From assembly GCF_022436675.1 (NCBI RefSeq), contig NZ_JAKUJZ010000001.1, positions 62,001-126,000 of the forward strand: a stretch of 64,000 nt of DNA, written 5' to 3'. The translations under genes were made by a program, and so were the position numbers. Source of the stretch: Rheinheimera hassiensis. Its GTDB lineage: Bacteria; Pseudomonadota; Gammaproteobacteria; Enterobacterales; Alteromonadaceae. Positions 10,461 through 19,146 of the stretch are shown one piece after another; position 1 is the stretch's first letter; each line of letters starts with the position of its first letter. The notes below the pieces were generated by a model, which searched no databases, had not been told where the DNA came from, and saw only the letters and a program-made list of their open reading frames with translations.

Positions 10461-10550
10461 TCGCTACCGCTTACGCGTTTGCTCAGACACTCTGTGTCGC
10501 CCAAATCGGGATTCCAACCTTCAGCCAAACTACTAACGTAACATCATCAT

Positions 10551-11564
10551 TTAAACCGCCGGCAACTCCTGCATTGGCCAGCGCGGTGTTACACCAATAG
10601 TTAAATCCTGCTGCTGCCCGGCCGCCAGGCGGTAATATCCCGCCAGCGCGATCATGGCACCATTGTCGGTGCAAAACTCTTTGCGTGGATAAAACACCTC
10701 ACCGCCGTGACGCTTCAGCAATTGCGCTAATTGCTCGCGCAACGAGGTATTAGCGCTAACGCCACCGGCTATCACCAGCCGTTTATAACCAGTTTGCAGC
10801 AGCGCCCGCTCGCATTTAATCACCAAAGTATCTACCACAGCCTGCTGAAACGACGCGGCGATATCAGCCTGCACCTGCGCGCTGTTACCTTCTTTGGCTA
10901 TTACGTTGGCTGCCGAGGTTTTTAAGCCGCTAAAGCTAAAATCCAGCCCCGGCCGGTCGGTCATTGGCCGCGGGAACTTGTACTTTTTGCTATCACCTTG
11001 CACAGCCAGTCTGGCTAACAGCGGGCCGCCTGGGTAATCCAGCCCCATTAACTTGGCGGTTTTATCAAAGGCTTCGCCGGCCGCATCATCAATAGATTCA
11101 CCTAACAGCTCATAACGGCCAATACCTTCTACCGCCACTAACTGGGTGTGGCCACCGGACACCAACAGCGCCAGAAACGGAAACTGCGGCGGATTAGCTT
11201 CCAGCATCGGTGCCAATAAATGGCCTTCCATATGATGCACCGCCAGCGCCGGCTTGCCCCAGGCCATGGCCAAAGAGCGCCCTATAGCCGCGCCTACCAG
11301 CAAAGCACCGGCCAAACCCGGGCCTGCAGTATAGGCTACGCCGTCAATATCGGCGGCAGCGCAATTGGCTTCAAGCAGCGCCTGTTTTATCAGCGGTATG
11401 GTTTTACGAATATGGTCGCGCGAGGCCAGCTCCGGCACCACGCCGCCGTAATCGGCATGTAGTGGGATCTGGCTGTACAGTACATGGCTTAATAAACCCA
11501 GCTTGTCGTCGTAAACAGCAATACCGGTTTCATCGCAGGACGTTTCTATACCTAAAACTCGCAT
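10551..11564 (-). CDS. tsaD: tRNA N6-adenosine threonylcarbamoyltransferase TsaD
   Basis: TsaD transfers the threonylcarbamoyl group to A37 of ANN-decoding tRNAs. The 337-residue sequence begins [19 protein letters not shown] and holds the metal-binding [11 protein letters not shown] and the ASKHA-type motifs [11 protein letters not shown] and [13 protein letters not shown]. It is divergent from rpsU, the standard gammaproteobacterial arrangement. Confidence 0.97.
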   Translation of the reverse strand: MRVLGIETSCDETGIAVYDDKLGLLSHVLYSQIPLHADYGGVVPELASRDHIRKTIPLIKQALLEANCAAADIDGVAYTAGPGLAGALLVGAAIGRSLAMAWGKPALAVHHMEGHLLAPMLEANPPQFPFLALLVSGGHTQLVAVEGIGRYELLGESIDDAAGEAFDKTAKLMGLDYPGGPLLARLAVQGDSKKYKFPRPMTDRPGLDFSFSGLKTSAANVIAKEGNSAQVQADIAASFQQAVVDTLVIKCERALLQTGYKRLVIAGGVSANTSLREQLAQLLKRHGGEVFYPRKEFCTDNGAMIALAGYYRLAAGQQQDLTIGVTPRWPMQELPAV

Positions 11565-11651
11565 CTGTGTCTCAAATCCGCTAAAATGACAGCCATTGTA
11601 CCGGCTCAGTTCATTCAGAGCCAGAGGATCGGATTTAGATCGCAGAACTGC

Positions 11652-11681
11652 TTTACATCGCCCTGTCTTTTTGCGTAAAAT
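11652..11681 (+). promoter_or_regulatory. Sigma-70 promoter of rpsU-dnaG-rpoD
   Basis: A TTTACA -35 and TAAAAT -10 hexamer are separated by 18 bases, 64 bases upstream of the rpsU start. This is a good match and correctly placed for the macromolecular-synthesis operon. Confidence 0.6.
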
Positions 11682-11744
11682 GCCGCACCATTTTTAATCG
11701 TATTGGTTCACAGATAACCAATTTGGCCCTGAGGTGAGAATTTA

Positions 11745-11960
11745 ATGCCTGTTGTTAAAGTAAAAGAAAACGAACCGTTTGACGTAGCATTACGTCGTTT
11801 CAAGCGCTCATGCGAAAAAGCTGGTGTATTAGCTGACGTACGCGCTAAAGAATTCTACGAGAAGCCAACCTGGATCCGTAAGCGTAAAAAAGCAGCAGCT
11901 GTTAAGCGTCATGCTAAGAAGCTGTCTCGCGAAAACGCACGTCGCATCAAGCTGTACTAA
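11745..11960 (+). CDS. rpsU: 30S ribosomal protein S21
   Basis: This 71-residue basic protein, [20 protein letters not shown] to the C-terminal ENARRIKLY, is full length for bS21, which assists initiation on the 30S subunit. The upstream CTGAGGTGAGAA provides a ribosome-binding site. It is the first gene of the rpsU-dnaG-rpoD operon. Confidence 0.98.
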   Translation: MPVVKVKENEPFDVALRRFKRSCEKAGVLADVRAKEFYEKPTWIRKRKKAAAVKRHAKKLSRENARRIKLY

Positions 11961-12080
11961 GCCTAACAGGCTTTTAGTACCCGCTTAGCGACACCGGTGC
12001 TGTCTGCTGCGCACAATACTGCCAGCAACGCTAATAGCAAAGACCAGCCCGAAGTAACAGCGCAAAGTCGACATCTGCAT

Positions 12081-12111
12081 ACCGTGCCCGCAAGGCACGG
12101 TTTGTCTTTTT
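12081..12111 (+). terminator. Attenuating terminator between rpsU and dnaG
   Basis: An 8-bp GC-rich stem (ACCGTGCC / GGCACGGT, loop CGCAA) is followed by TTTGTCTTTTT. In E. coli a terminator at the same place lowers dnaG expression relative to rpsU; the position and structure support the same role here. Confidence 0.85.
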
Positions 12112-12134
12112 CTGAATAACGCCGAAGGAAAAAG

Positions 12135-13889
12135 GTGGCAGGACAAATCCCCAGACAGTTTATCGACGAGTTATTGGCACGTACCGATATCGTTGAGCTG
12201 ATTGACCAGCGCGTACCGCTTAAAAAAGCCGGTAGAAATTACGCTGCCTGTTGCCCGTTTCATAGCGAAAAGTCGCCCTCTTTTACCGTTAGCCCGGATA
12301 AACAGTTTTATCATTGCTTCGGTTGCGGTGCGCACGGTAATGCCATCAGCTTTATGATGGAGTTTGAACAACTCGAATTTGTTGAAGCCATTGAAGAGTT
12401 AGCACAGCAACACCATCTTGAAGTGCCGCGCGAGCAAGGCGTAGTTAAAAACCGACCGGCTGCCCAGGCTGATGACTACCATTTGATGCAGCAGGCGGCC
12501 GAGTTTTATCAGCAACAGCTGCAAAGCCACCCTAATGCTGGCATGGTGCAGCAGTATGTAGCAAAACGCGGTTTAAGCAGCAAAACACTGGCCGATTTTG
12601 CCATTGGCTACGCTCCGGATGGCTGGGATAACCTGCTCAAACGCCTTAGCCCGAGCAACAATAAGCCACTGCGCGACCAGTTAACTGAACTGCGGCTAAT
12701 CAACCGCAACGACAACGGCCGCGAGTATGACTTTTTCCGCGAACGCTTAATGTTTCCCATCCGCGACAAACGCGGCCGCGTTATTGCCTTTGGTGGCCGC
12801 GTGTTGGGCGACGGCACGCCGAAATATTTAAATTCGCCGGAAAGTCGTTTATTTCATAAAGGTCGCGAACTGTATGGCCTGTACGAAGTGCGCCAACAAC
12901 CGGGCCATGTTGAGCAAATACTGGTGGTTGAAGGCTATATGGATGTAGTAGCACTGGCCGAACATGATATCCGCTTTGCTGTCGCCTGCTTGGGCACTGC
13001 CACTACATCGGATCATATGCATACGCTGTTTCGCTATACGCCCAAGGTAGTGTGCTGCTACGACGGTGACCGCGCCGGCCGTGATGCAGCCTGGCGCGCA
13101 TTACAAAGCGCACTGCCGCAACTAAAAGACGGCGTAGAGTTAAATTTCGTGTTTTTGCCCGACGGCGAAGACCCGGATTCTTTAGTACAAAAAGAAGGCA
13201 AAGACGCGTTTTTACAACGCATAGCCGGCGCTATGCCGCTAAATCAGTACTTTTTTGAGCATTTGGTGCAGGAGTTTGATCCAGCCACTGATGCAGGCAA
13301 ATCAGCGTTATCGGTAAAAGCGGCAGAGTTAATTAAACAAATACCAAGTGAATTTTACCGCGACAGCTTAAGCGATAAACTGGCTAACCTGCTGGGTAAG
13401 CCGCGTGAGCGCACAAAAGCGGCAGTAAACCGGGCATCAAACCGGGTAAAACCAGCAGCGATGAAAATAACACCAATGCGACGTGCTATTGGTTTATTGC
13501 TGCAGTACCCCAATTTAGCTAATGTAATGCCGGATGCGCCGGAGCTTGGCGAAGCGAATATTCCCGGTATAGGTTTGTTACTGACACTGCAACAACGGCT
13601 GCAACAACAACCGGATTTAACCACGGCGCAACTGATAGAACAATGGCGAGATTTACCCGAACACAGCATTTTAATGACTCTGGCCGCCTGGGATCACCAG
13701 ATCGAGCAGGAACAATTGTCACAGGAATTTGTCGATACTTTTCACTCAATTGAAGATCAGTATTTGCAACAACGGCTGGAAGCCCTGGAACGAAAAGATA
13801 AACTGCAGCAACTGAGTAAAGCCGAATGGCACGAATACAAACTGCTGCTGCAAGCGCTGAAAAGCAAAAAACCAAAGCTTGCGAACTAA
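12135..13889 (+). CDS. dnaG: DNA primase DnaG
   Basis: This 584-residue replicative primase starts at GTG 12135 with GAAGGAAAAA just upstream; a GTG start is common for dnaG. It has the zinc-binding domain (CPFHSEKSPSF ... HCFGCGAHG, residues 40-65), the RNA polymerase core with the TOPRIM motif VVEGYMDVVAL, and a C-terminal DnaB-interacting helical region. It is the second gene of the rpsU-dnaG-rpoD operon and presumably weakly translated. Confidence 0.97.
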   Translation: MAGQIPRQFIDELLARTDIVELIDQRVPLKKAGRNYAACCPFHSEKSPSFTVSPDKQFYHCFGCGAHGNAISFMMEFEQLEFVEAIEELAQQHHLEVPREQGVVKNRPAAQADDYHLMQQAAEFYQQQLQSHPNAGMVQQYVAKRGLSSKTLADFAIGYAPDGWDNLLKRLSPSNNKPLRDQLTELRLINRNDNGREYDFFRERLMFPIRDKRGRVIAFGGRVLGDGTPKYLNSPESRLFHKGRELYGLYEVRQQPGHVEQILVVEGYMDVVALAEHDIRFAVACLGTATTSDHMHTLFRYTPKVVCCYDGDRAGRDAAWRALQSALPQLKDGVELNFVFLPDGEDPDSLVQKEGKDAFLQRIAGAMPLNQYFFEHLVQEFDPATDAGKSALSVKAAELIKQIPSEFYRDSLSDKLANLLGKPRERTKAAVNRASNRVKPAAMKITPMRRAIGLLLQYPNLANVMPDAPELGEANIPGIGLLLTLQQRLQQQPDLTTAQLIEQWRDLPEHSILMTLAAWDHQIEQEQLSQEFVDTFHSIEDQYLQQRLEALERKDKLQQLSKAEWHEYKLLLQALKSKKPKLAN

Positions 13890-13891
13890 TG

Positions 13892-13925
13892 CGGCTGGCT
13901 AGAAAAGCCGCGCTTTGTTATAATC
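13892..13925 (+). promoter_or_regulatory. Hairpin and -10 element ahead of rpoD
   Basis: The 84-base dnaG-rpoD gap holds a GCGGCT / AGCCGC hairpin right after the dnaG stop and a perfect TATAAT at 13920-13925, about 48 bases before the rpoD ATG. The -35 region is poor. An additional rpoD promoter here is plausible. Confidence 0.4.
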
Positions 13926-13973
13926 GCTAGTTCGCAATTTTACATTAATCAAATTGGTGGAAGATAAGTCTCT

Positions 13974-15818
13974 ATGGAGCAAAATCCTCAGTCGCAGCTA
14001 AAACTCCTGATCATTAAAGGTAAAGAGCAAGGTTATCTTACCTTTGCTGAGGTGAATGATCACCTGCCGCAAGACATTATCGATTCAGATCAGATAGAAG
14101 ACATTATCCGCATGATCAATGACATGGGGATCCAGGTGTTTGAAACAGCACCGGATGCCGACGACCTGATCATGACCGATGCCACCACAGATGAAGACGC
14201 CGTAGAAGAAGCGGCACAAGCTTTAGTCAGCGTGGACAAAGAACTGGGTCGCACTACCGACCCTGTGCGGATGTACATGCGTGAAATGGGCACTGTTGAG
14301 CTTCTGACCCGCGAAGGCGAAATTGACATCGCCAAGCGGATTGAAGACGGCATCAACACAGTTCAAAGCTCTGTTGCCGAATACCCTGAAGCTATTACTT
14401 ATCTGCTGGAACAGTGGGATAAGTATGAAGCTGAAGAAATTCGTTTAAGCGACATTGTTACTGCCTTTATTGACCCGAACGATATCGACGAAGCGCCGAT
14501 CGTTGGCAGCCACATTGGCTCAGACGTGCCAGAAGATAAGCTGGACGATGACGACAGCGACGATGACGATGAAGACGGCGACGCTGATGCCGACGACGGC
14601 GATAGCGGCCCGGATCCGGAAATGGCGCGGCTGAAGTTTGGCGAGCTGCGTACCCAGTACGACGTTACCCGTAACTCGATCGTGAAAAACGGCCGTGAAC
14701 ACGCCACTACCAAAGTAGAAATTGAAAAACTAAGCGAAGTATTCCGCTGCTTCCGTCTGGTGCCAAAACAGTTCGATCGCCTGGTTAAAAACATGCGCGA
14801 AATGATGGACCGTGTTCGGGTGCAAGAACGCATTGTGATGAAGCACTGTGTTGAATACGCCAAAATGCCGAAGAAAAACTTCGTTAAAGCCTTTACTGGT
14901 TTTGAAACTTCAACTGCCTGGTTAGATGCCGAAATTGCGGCTAACAAGCCTTATTCAGCCAAACTGAAAGACATGCAGGAAGAGCTGGTACGCAGCATTG
15001 AAAAGCTGAAAAAAGTTGAAGAAGAAACCGGCTTAAGTATCTTTAAAATTAAAGATATTAACCGTCGTATGTCTATCGGCGAAGCCAAAGCCCGCCGTGC
15101 TAAGAAAGAAATGGTAGAAGCTAACTTACGTCTGGTTATCTCTATCGCGAAAAAATACACCAACCGTGGTTTGCAGTTCCTTGATTTAATTCAGGAAGGC
15201 AACATCGGCTTGATGAAAGCAGTAGATAAGTTTGAATACCGTCGTGGTTATAAGTTTTCAACTTACGCCACCTGGTGGATCCGTCAGGCCATTACCCGCT
15301 CTATCGCGGACCAGGCCCGCACCATCCGTATTCCGGTGCATATGATTGAAACCATAAACAAGTTAAACCGTATTTCCCGCCAGATGCTGCAGGAAATGGG
15401 CCGCGAGCCATCTCCGGAAGAATTGTCCGAACGCATGCAAATGCCGGAAGATAAAATCCGTAAGGTGCTGAAAATCGCCAAAGAGCCGATTTCAATGGAA
15501 ACGCCGATTGGTGACGATGAAGACTCGCATCTGGGCGACTTTATCGAAGATGCCACCGGTGAATCACCGCTGGACTCTGCCACCATGGAAAGCCTGAAAA
15601 ACGCTACTAACGAAGTACTGGCAGGCTTAACAGCCCGTGAAGCCAAAGTACTGCGTATGCGCTTTGGTATCGATATGAACACCGACCACACGCTGGAAGA
15701 AGTAGGTAAACAGTTTGACGTAACCCGTGAGCGTATTCGTCAAATTGAAGCCAAAGCTCTGCGTAAATTGCGCCACCCATCACGTTCAGAAGTATTAAAA
15801 AGCTTCCTGGACGAGTAA
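13974..15818 (+). CDS. rpoD: RNA polymerase sigma-70 factor RpoD
   Basis: The 614-residue primary sigma factor has all regions: 1.1 at the N-terminus, 1.2 ([17 protein letters not shown]), the non-conserved domain with a long acidic run of Asp/Glu (about residues 188-215), region 2 ([31 protein letters not shown]), region 3, and region 4 ([20 protein letters not shown]). The length matches gammaproteobacterial RpoD. It is the last gene of the operon and is followed by a strong terminator. Confidence 0.99.
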   Translation: MEQNPQSQLKLLIIKGKEQGYLTFAEVNDHLPQDIIDSDQIEDIIRMINDMGIQVFETAPDADDLIMTDATTDEDAVEEAAQALVSVDKELGRTTDPVRMYMREMGTVELLTREGEIDIAKRIEDGINTVQSSVAEYPEAITYLLEQWDKYEAEEIRLSDIVTAFIDPNDIDEAPIVGSHIGSDVPEDKLDDDDSDDDDEDGDADADDGDSGPDPEMARLKFGELRTQYDVTRNSIVKNGREHATTKVEIEKLSEVFRCFRLVPKQFDRLVKNMREMMDRVRVQERIVMKHCVEYAKMPKKNFVKAFTGFETSTAWLDAEIAANKPYSAKLKDMQEELVRSIEKLKKVEEETGLSIFKIKDINRRMSIGEAKARRAKKEMVEANLRLVISIAKKYTNRGLQFLDLIQEGNIGLMKAVDKFEYRRGYKFSTYATWWIRQAITRSIADQARTIRIPVHMIETINKLNRISRQMLQEMGREPSPEELSERMQMPEDKIRKVLKIAKEPISMETPIGDDEDSHLGDFIEDATGESPLDSATMESLKNATNEVLAGLTAREAKVLRMRFGIDMNTDHTLEEVGKQFDVTRERIRQIEAKALRKLRHPSRSEVLKSFLDE

Positions 15819-15842
15819 GTTGCAGCGTTCATAACAACACAG

Positions 15843-15868
15843 ATAAAGGCGCTAAACGGCGCCTTTAT
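15843..15868 (+). terminator. rpoD terminator
   Basis: A perfect 10-bp stem (ATAAAGGCGC / GCGCCTTTAT) with a 6-nt loop, followed by TATTT, lies 24 bases after the rpoD stop. Confidence 0.85.
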
Positions 15869-16006
15869 TATTTAAACCGGCTTAACGCCTAAAAAAGCAG
15901 CAATTAACTGCACTTAGCGTAATAAGCCGGATGACAAAGCCGGCAAAAGTTTTTATACTGCCTGCCGCTTCACAGCTAATAGCTTCAATAGCGAAATGCT
16001 ACACAT

Positions 16007-16083
16007 GGCCCCATAGCTCAGTTGGTTAGAGCGCTCGACTCATAATCGATCGGTCGCTGGTTCGAGTCCAGCTGGGGCCACCA
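16007..16083 (+). tRNA. tRNA with CAU anticodon, probably tRNA-Ile2 (lysidine type)
   Basis: A complete 77-nt cloverleaf with encoded CCA: acceptor GGCCCCA/TGGGGCC, D-arm GCTC/GAGC, anticodon loop CTCATAA (anticodon CAT), T-arm GCTGG TTCGAGT CCAGC. The GGCCCC acceptor and overall sequence resemble E. coli ileX/ileY, whose CAU is modified to lysidine-AU, more than elongator tRNA-Met (GGCUACG). The outermost anticodon-stem pair is C-T. A neighbouring tilS cannot be checked here, so elongator tRNA-Met remains possible. Confidence 0.9.
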
Positions 16084-16214
16084 TTTCAAGCTTCGCTTTC
16101 ATGCTAACCTCAGTGGACTATTCTCCCTTGCAGTTGGAGCTGCTGCACGTTCTGCTCATATAAAGCTATGCTTTATTACTACACTCGCGCCACCCAGCTG
16201 GTGCCGCTATTTTT
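16078..16214 (+). repeat. Diverged non-coding repeat, copy 1 (begins in the tRNA 3' end)
   Basis: Starting at the CCA end of the tRNA, this stretch aligns with 18041-18164. The opening CATTTCAAGCTTCGCTTTCAT matches the second copy at 18 of 21 positions, and later blocks (ACTATTCT, CTTGCA, GCTGCT, CATAAAG-like, CAGCT, ATTTTT) follow in the same order. Its function is unknown; it may mark an old duplication or insertion. Confidence 0.5.
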
Positions 16215-16417
16215 AAAGGCTTGTCGTTTGCCCTACTTCCTGAAAATAGCTCGATGCTACCGAGATTCTACTAAACAAGCTACAGCCTGCAAAACTTTAG
16301 GATACCCACCACTCTAAACTGCACGATATGCCAGGCGCCAACTATATTTATACTGCTGTTGTTAGCATATAAACAGAACTCGATGAGTGCGTTAATGTCG
16401 CCCTATCAGATTAGTTT

Positions 16418-16438
16418 TTAGCGCTTAAGAAGCGCTAA
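16418..16438. repeat. 9-bp hairpin (TTAGCGCTT / AAGCGCTAA)
   Basis: A perfect inverted repeat with a 3-nt loop, T-rich on both sides. It could terminate transcripts leaving the tRNA gene or be a relic of a mobile repeat. Confidence 0.5.
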
Positions 16439-16447
16439 TTTGCTTTA

Positions 16448-16489
16448 GTGCCGTGTGCAATAACAGAAGTGTCGTGTGCAATAACAGAA
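16448..16489 (+). repeat. 21-bp tandem duplication
   Basis: Two adjacent copies of GTGYCGTGTGCAATAACAGAA differ at one position. No ORF runs through it. It is a local duplication or a pair of protein-binding sites. Confidence 0.7.
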
Positions 16490-16614
16490 AAACGAACTTT
16501 TCCAACTTTATGAGTACTTCCTCTAGTTCACTTGGAAGTTACGCAAGGTAATTCAAACTTGCCTCGGCTCTGACTTACTAAGGCATTAGTCCTTAATTTT
16601 TTTCTTCCTTAAAA

Positions 16615-16701
16615 CTACTCGCTTTCCACCAAGCCATGCAAGATCGCTGCGTACTGGAAAACTCGCAGTTTTTGGCGAAAGATATGATCGCGAACAGCCA
16701 T
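16615..16701 (-). CDS. Possible 28-residue small protein
   Basis: ATG at 16701 is preceded by AAAGGGAGCG, a good ribosome-binding site, and the frame encodes 28 codons rich in Arg, His and hydrophobic residues before TAG. No family is recognised. It may be a remnant of a longer gene or chance; only the unusually good SD sequence argues for it. Confidence 0.15.
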   Translation of the reverse strand: MAVRDHIFRQKLRVFQYAAILHGLVESE

Positions 16702-16994
16702 GAACGCTCCCTTTGATTCTAACTATTTGCTTTATCTACGCCATTCGCGCGGACCCGTCAGATATTGTATATTAATTGACCGTCCGCTTTTCTTACATAT
16801 AGCTCTCATATAAAAAAAATTTAAAACATAAAAAATAAACAAAACAGGTAAAGACATATAAAACAAGTAGATACAAACATGGCACGTAAAGTGCTTAAAA
16901 ATAGAGGGATTCATTGAAACGTTCTATATGTAATTAAGCATTTACTTAATTATGTATTTTGACTTTTATTATTTTATTGAAATATGGAAATATC

Positions 16995-17567
16995 ATGTTG
17001 AAAAAATTATTCGCCGCTGGTTTATTACTTTTTATAACTGCTTCAGCTAACGCAGCACCAATTATAGGTATTAATGGTTCTTTTGATGTGTTTGGTATTG
17101 GTCAAACTACATTAAATGCAAACGGTGAAATTACCCAAGTTGATTTTAGCCTTAACAGCACTTTATTTCCTGTTCTTGCTACTGGCGATTACTTAGATTA
17201 CTTCACTATTGATTCTATTTTCAGCGTAAAAAACCCTTTAGTTTTAAGCAATATTATTGGCGTTGAACTTTGGACTGTAGAAGGATTTTCTTTTACGGGT
17301 ACAAGCATTCGTCAAAATAGTACACAAGGTGCTTCTACTGGCTTATACATTATCGGTAATGTTACACACGCTGATTTTATTGCGACTGAGACTGAGTGGT
17401 TCTTTTCTACTCAAGGTTTAACAAACAATGGCGTTAATGTAAAAAGCTTCTCTTCAACAGTAACTTCTCCAGCTCCTGTGGTTGCAGTTTCTGAACCAAC
17501 TTCTTTAGCTATTTTCGCTTTAGGCTTAATTGGTTTTGCTGCTAGCCGTAAGAAAAAATCTGTTTAA
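16995..17567 (+). CDS. PEP-CTERM sorting-domain protein
   Basis: This 190-residue exported protein is counted from ATG 16995; a TTG 36 bases upstream is in frame but would place extra residues before the signal peptide. MLKKLFAAGLLLFITASANAA is a typical signal peptide. The C-terminus carries a PEP-CTERM-like anchor: SEPTSLAIFALGLIGFAASR followed by basic KKK. Such proteins are cut and anchored or released by exosortase (EpsH/XrtA type). The central beta-rich part (about residues 25-150) has no recognised function. The gene is markedly AT-richer than the rpoD block and is followed by a strong hairpin. No exosortase gene is in the window. Confidence 0.85.
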   Translation: MLKKLFAAGLLLFITASANAAPIIGINGSFDVFGIGQTTLNANGEITQVDFSLNSTLFPVLATGDYLDYFTIDSIFSVKNPLVLSNIIGVELWTVEGFSFTGTSIRQNSTQGASTGLYIIGNVTHADFIATETEWFFSTQGLTNNGVNVKSFSSTVTSPAPVVAVSEPTSLAIFALGLIGFAASRKKKSV

Positions 17568-17581
17568 TTCTATTTAAACAA

Positions 17582-17613
17582 AATAACAAGCATTATATTT
17601 AATGCTTGTTATT
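17582..17613. terminator. Bidirectional terminator
   Basis: A perfect 13-bp stem (AATAACAAGCATT / AATGCTTGTTATT) with a 6-nt loop lies between the convergent PEP-CTERM gene and the arm-domain-like ORF and can serve both strands. Confidence 0.8.
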
Positions 17614-17628
17614 CAACACTAAAGAATC

Positions 17629-17925
17629 TCATGTTATGTCAGGTGCTTTTTCATTGCTGCTATATAAATGATCTGCACCAGCGATAAATTCAACCGCCCG
17701 GGCTTTGGCATCATCCAGTGCTAACTCCTCAAGACTGCCAAGTTTAATCGTATGCGTTTTTCCTTTGACTTCTAAAGCTACATAGTACGTTTTTATATCT
17801 GCTGGCGTTACGATCAGCTTTAAATTGCTCAGTTTTTCGTCGCTATACTGGCATTTTTTGGCAAGTGCTTTTAATGCCAATCGTTGTTTTTCTGTAAACG
17901 GAAAAGTAGTTGTCAGGTTCATCAT
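17629..17925 (-). CDS. Small protein resembling an integrase Arm DNA-binding domain
   Basis: A 98-residue protein starting at ATG 17925 (a second ATG follows directly), with AAAAGG 4 bases upstream. Residues 35-75 follow the pattern of the N-terminal Arm-binding domain of tyrosine integrases: LKLIVTPADIKTYYVALEVK, then THTIKLGSLEELALDDAKARA, comparable to 'L.V.P.G.K.Y...Y...GK...I.LG.YPE.SL.DAR..A'. There is no core-binding or catalytic domain, so it is either the broken 5' piece of an integrase or a free-standing small protein of this fold. It lies 1.6 kb from the tRNA in AT-rich DNA, a setting typical of integrative elements. The similarity was judged by eye only. Confidence 0.5.
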   Translation of the reverse strand: MMNLTTTFPFTEKQRLALKALAKKCQYSDEKLSNLKLIVTPADIKTYYVALEVKGKTHTIKLGSLEELALDDAKARAVEFIAGADHLYSSNEKAPDIT

Positions 17926-17946
17926 TGTGCCTTTTATTAATCGCAT

Positions 17947-18354
17947 TTAACGTGCGACAACAAGGCACGACAGCGCAATTTTAAAGGGGAAATTGCAGCC
18001 AAAAAGCCCTTTATTTACTTGGCACGTACCCCTTACGGATCCATCATTTCGAACTTTGCTTTCATATAGTCCTAAACCAACTACTTCTGCTTGCAACTAA
18101 TGCTGCTCCCATAAAGCAATGTTTTGTCATTGTATGCGCTCCATGCAGCTCAGCCTCATTTTTTATCAGATACTATTTTTTAGCTTTATGATGCTTCAAT
18201 TACACTATGATTCAGCCGTTACTGTTCTTCAACACCCCTAAATATCAAATAAATATCACATTTTAGTTAATTTTAAGTATTATTTTTAATATGTATTCTG
18301 CGCTAGAGTATATAGGCCCAACGGGGGTAAAATACTAATAAGTAAGGAAAAAAT
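17947..18354. other. 0.4-kb non-coding AT-rich gap
   Basis: It contains repeat copy 2 and the upstream region of the small secreted protein. No ORF with a start and ribosome-binding site is visible. Confidence 0.5.
18041..18164 (+). repeat. Diverged non-coding repeat, copy 2
   Basis: It aligns in the same orientation with the stretch that begins in the tRNA 3' end. CCATCATTTCGAAC corresponds to CCACCATTTCAAGC, and several further blocks keep their order up to CATTTTTT. No tRNA arm precedes this copy. Confidence 0.5.
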
Positions 18355-18759
18355 ATGAACATAATCAGATCACTACTTGTTCTTAGCGCGCTATATTTCT
18401 CAGCTAATGCTGCTGCAGCTCATGTTGAATGTGTTATTAGCGGCACACCAACACAGCAGCAATATACTGCTCACTATTGTTCAAGCATAGTTAATGCACA
18501 ACCATCCATCTGGTATAGGCTGGTTACTTCGAAACCAGTGCTGGAAGTTACCTGGAGCCATGACAGCGGACGCGGCCAAAGCTGGAGTTGCGATAATAGT
18601 ACAACATGCATAGTAAACCTGATAAATTACTCTAATAATAGCAGTTTTACAGAGCTGTCAGCCTGTGCTAACCGTGTAATTTACACTGATAATACCTGGG
18701 AAGATTTAAATGTTTGTGCTTCAGGGATAATATGGGGCGGCAGTATAAATCCGTTCTAG
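18355..18759 (+). CDS. Small secreted protein of unknown function
   Basis: A 134-residue protein with a signal peptide (MNIIRSLLVLSALYFSANAAAA) and six cysteines in the mature part (at CVIS, HYCSS, WSCDN, TTCIV, SACAN, NVCAS), suggesting disulfide bonds in the periplasm or outside. AAGGAAAAAAT precedes the ATG. I do not recognise a family. A hairpin follows 11 bases after the stop. It lies alone in an AT-rich accessory stretch. Confidence 0.7.
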   Translation: MNIIRSLLVLSALYFSANAAAAHVECVISGTPTQQQYTAHYCSSIVNAQPSIWYRLVTSKPVLEVTWSHDSGRGQSWSCDNSTTCIVNLINYSNNSSFTELSACANRVIYTDNTWEDLNVCASGIIWGGSINPF

Positions 18760-18770
18760 AGATCACAGCA

Positions 18771-18799
18771 TCTGATAGCCGCAACTTTCGGCTATCAGA
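18771..18799 (+). terminator. Terminator-like hairpin
   Basis: A perfect 11-bp stem (TCTGATAGCCG / CGGCTATCAGA) with a 7-nt loop directly downstream of the small secreted protein gene; the following T tract is weak. Confidence 0.7.
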
Positions 18800-18884
18800 C
18801 ATTAAGTTTAAAAAACAGTGCATCGTGCAATAACTATCGGTGTTTGAGCAGAAGAAAACCCAGCAGACCTGCCTGATAAAATTA

Positions 18885-18903
18885 TCTAACGATAATCATT
18901 CTA
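18885..18903. promoter_or_regulatory. Fur-box-like sequence without an obvious gene
   Basis: TCTAACGATAATCATTCTA agrees with the 19-bp Fur consensus GATAATGATAATCATTATC at 14 positions. No iron gene starts nearby, so it may be a relic of a lost gene or chance in AT-rich DNA. The 387-base gap (18760-19146) otherwise shows no convincing gene. Confidence 0.3.
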
Positions 18904-19146
18904 AAAATAACCAAATTGCTTAAAAACAAGATGATATTGTAACTACTCCAACGCGCAGCTTTATTTTATATCTGTCTTTTTATATATTCAGACTCGCCAT
19001 TAAAGATAAACGGTAATTTAACATGTTATTCATATGGTTAAAATATCAAGCGACAATTGCGTGTACGATAATGAACCAAAGTCAGGTTTATATTTTGTGC
19101 AAGAATGTATCGTTAAAAACAATAACGCTGCAAACCAAGCAGTTTT

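Larger units (their letters stand above)
16084..16994. other. AT-rich 0.9-kb region without a convincing gene
   Basis: Between the tRNA and the PEP-CTERM gene I find no full gene. The region contains repeat copy 1, a 9-bp hairpin, a 21-bp tandem duplication and a 28-codon ORF on the minus strand. Low G+C compared with the rpoD side, and the position next to a tRNA, suggest acquired or decayed DNA. Confidence 0.5.

Noticed and set aside
16007..16083. Elongator tRNA-Met
   Set aside because: The anticodon is CAT, but the GGCCCC acceptor and overall sequence fit tRNA-Ile2 better. Left open as an alternative.
16732..16914. 60-codon minus-strand ORF rich in Phe, Tyr and Cys
   Set aside because: Its hydrophobic look arises from an AT-only stretch; there is no SD and no similarity.
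16007..18164. Classical attL/attR pair of an intact genomic island
   Set aside because: The second repeat lacks a tRNA 3' end copy, the repeats are diverged, and no full integrase exists; only a scar can be argued.
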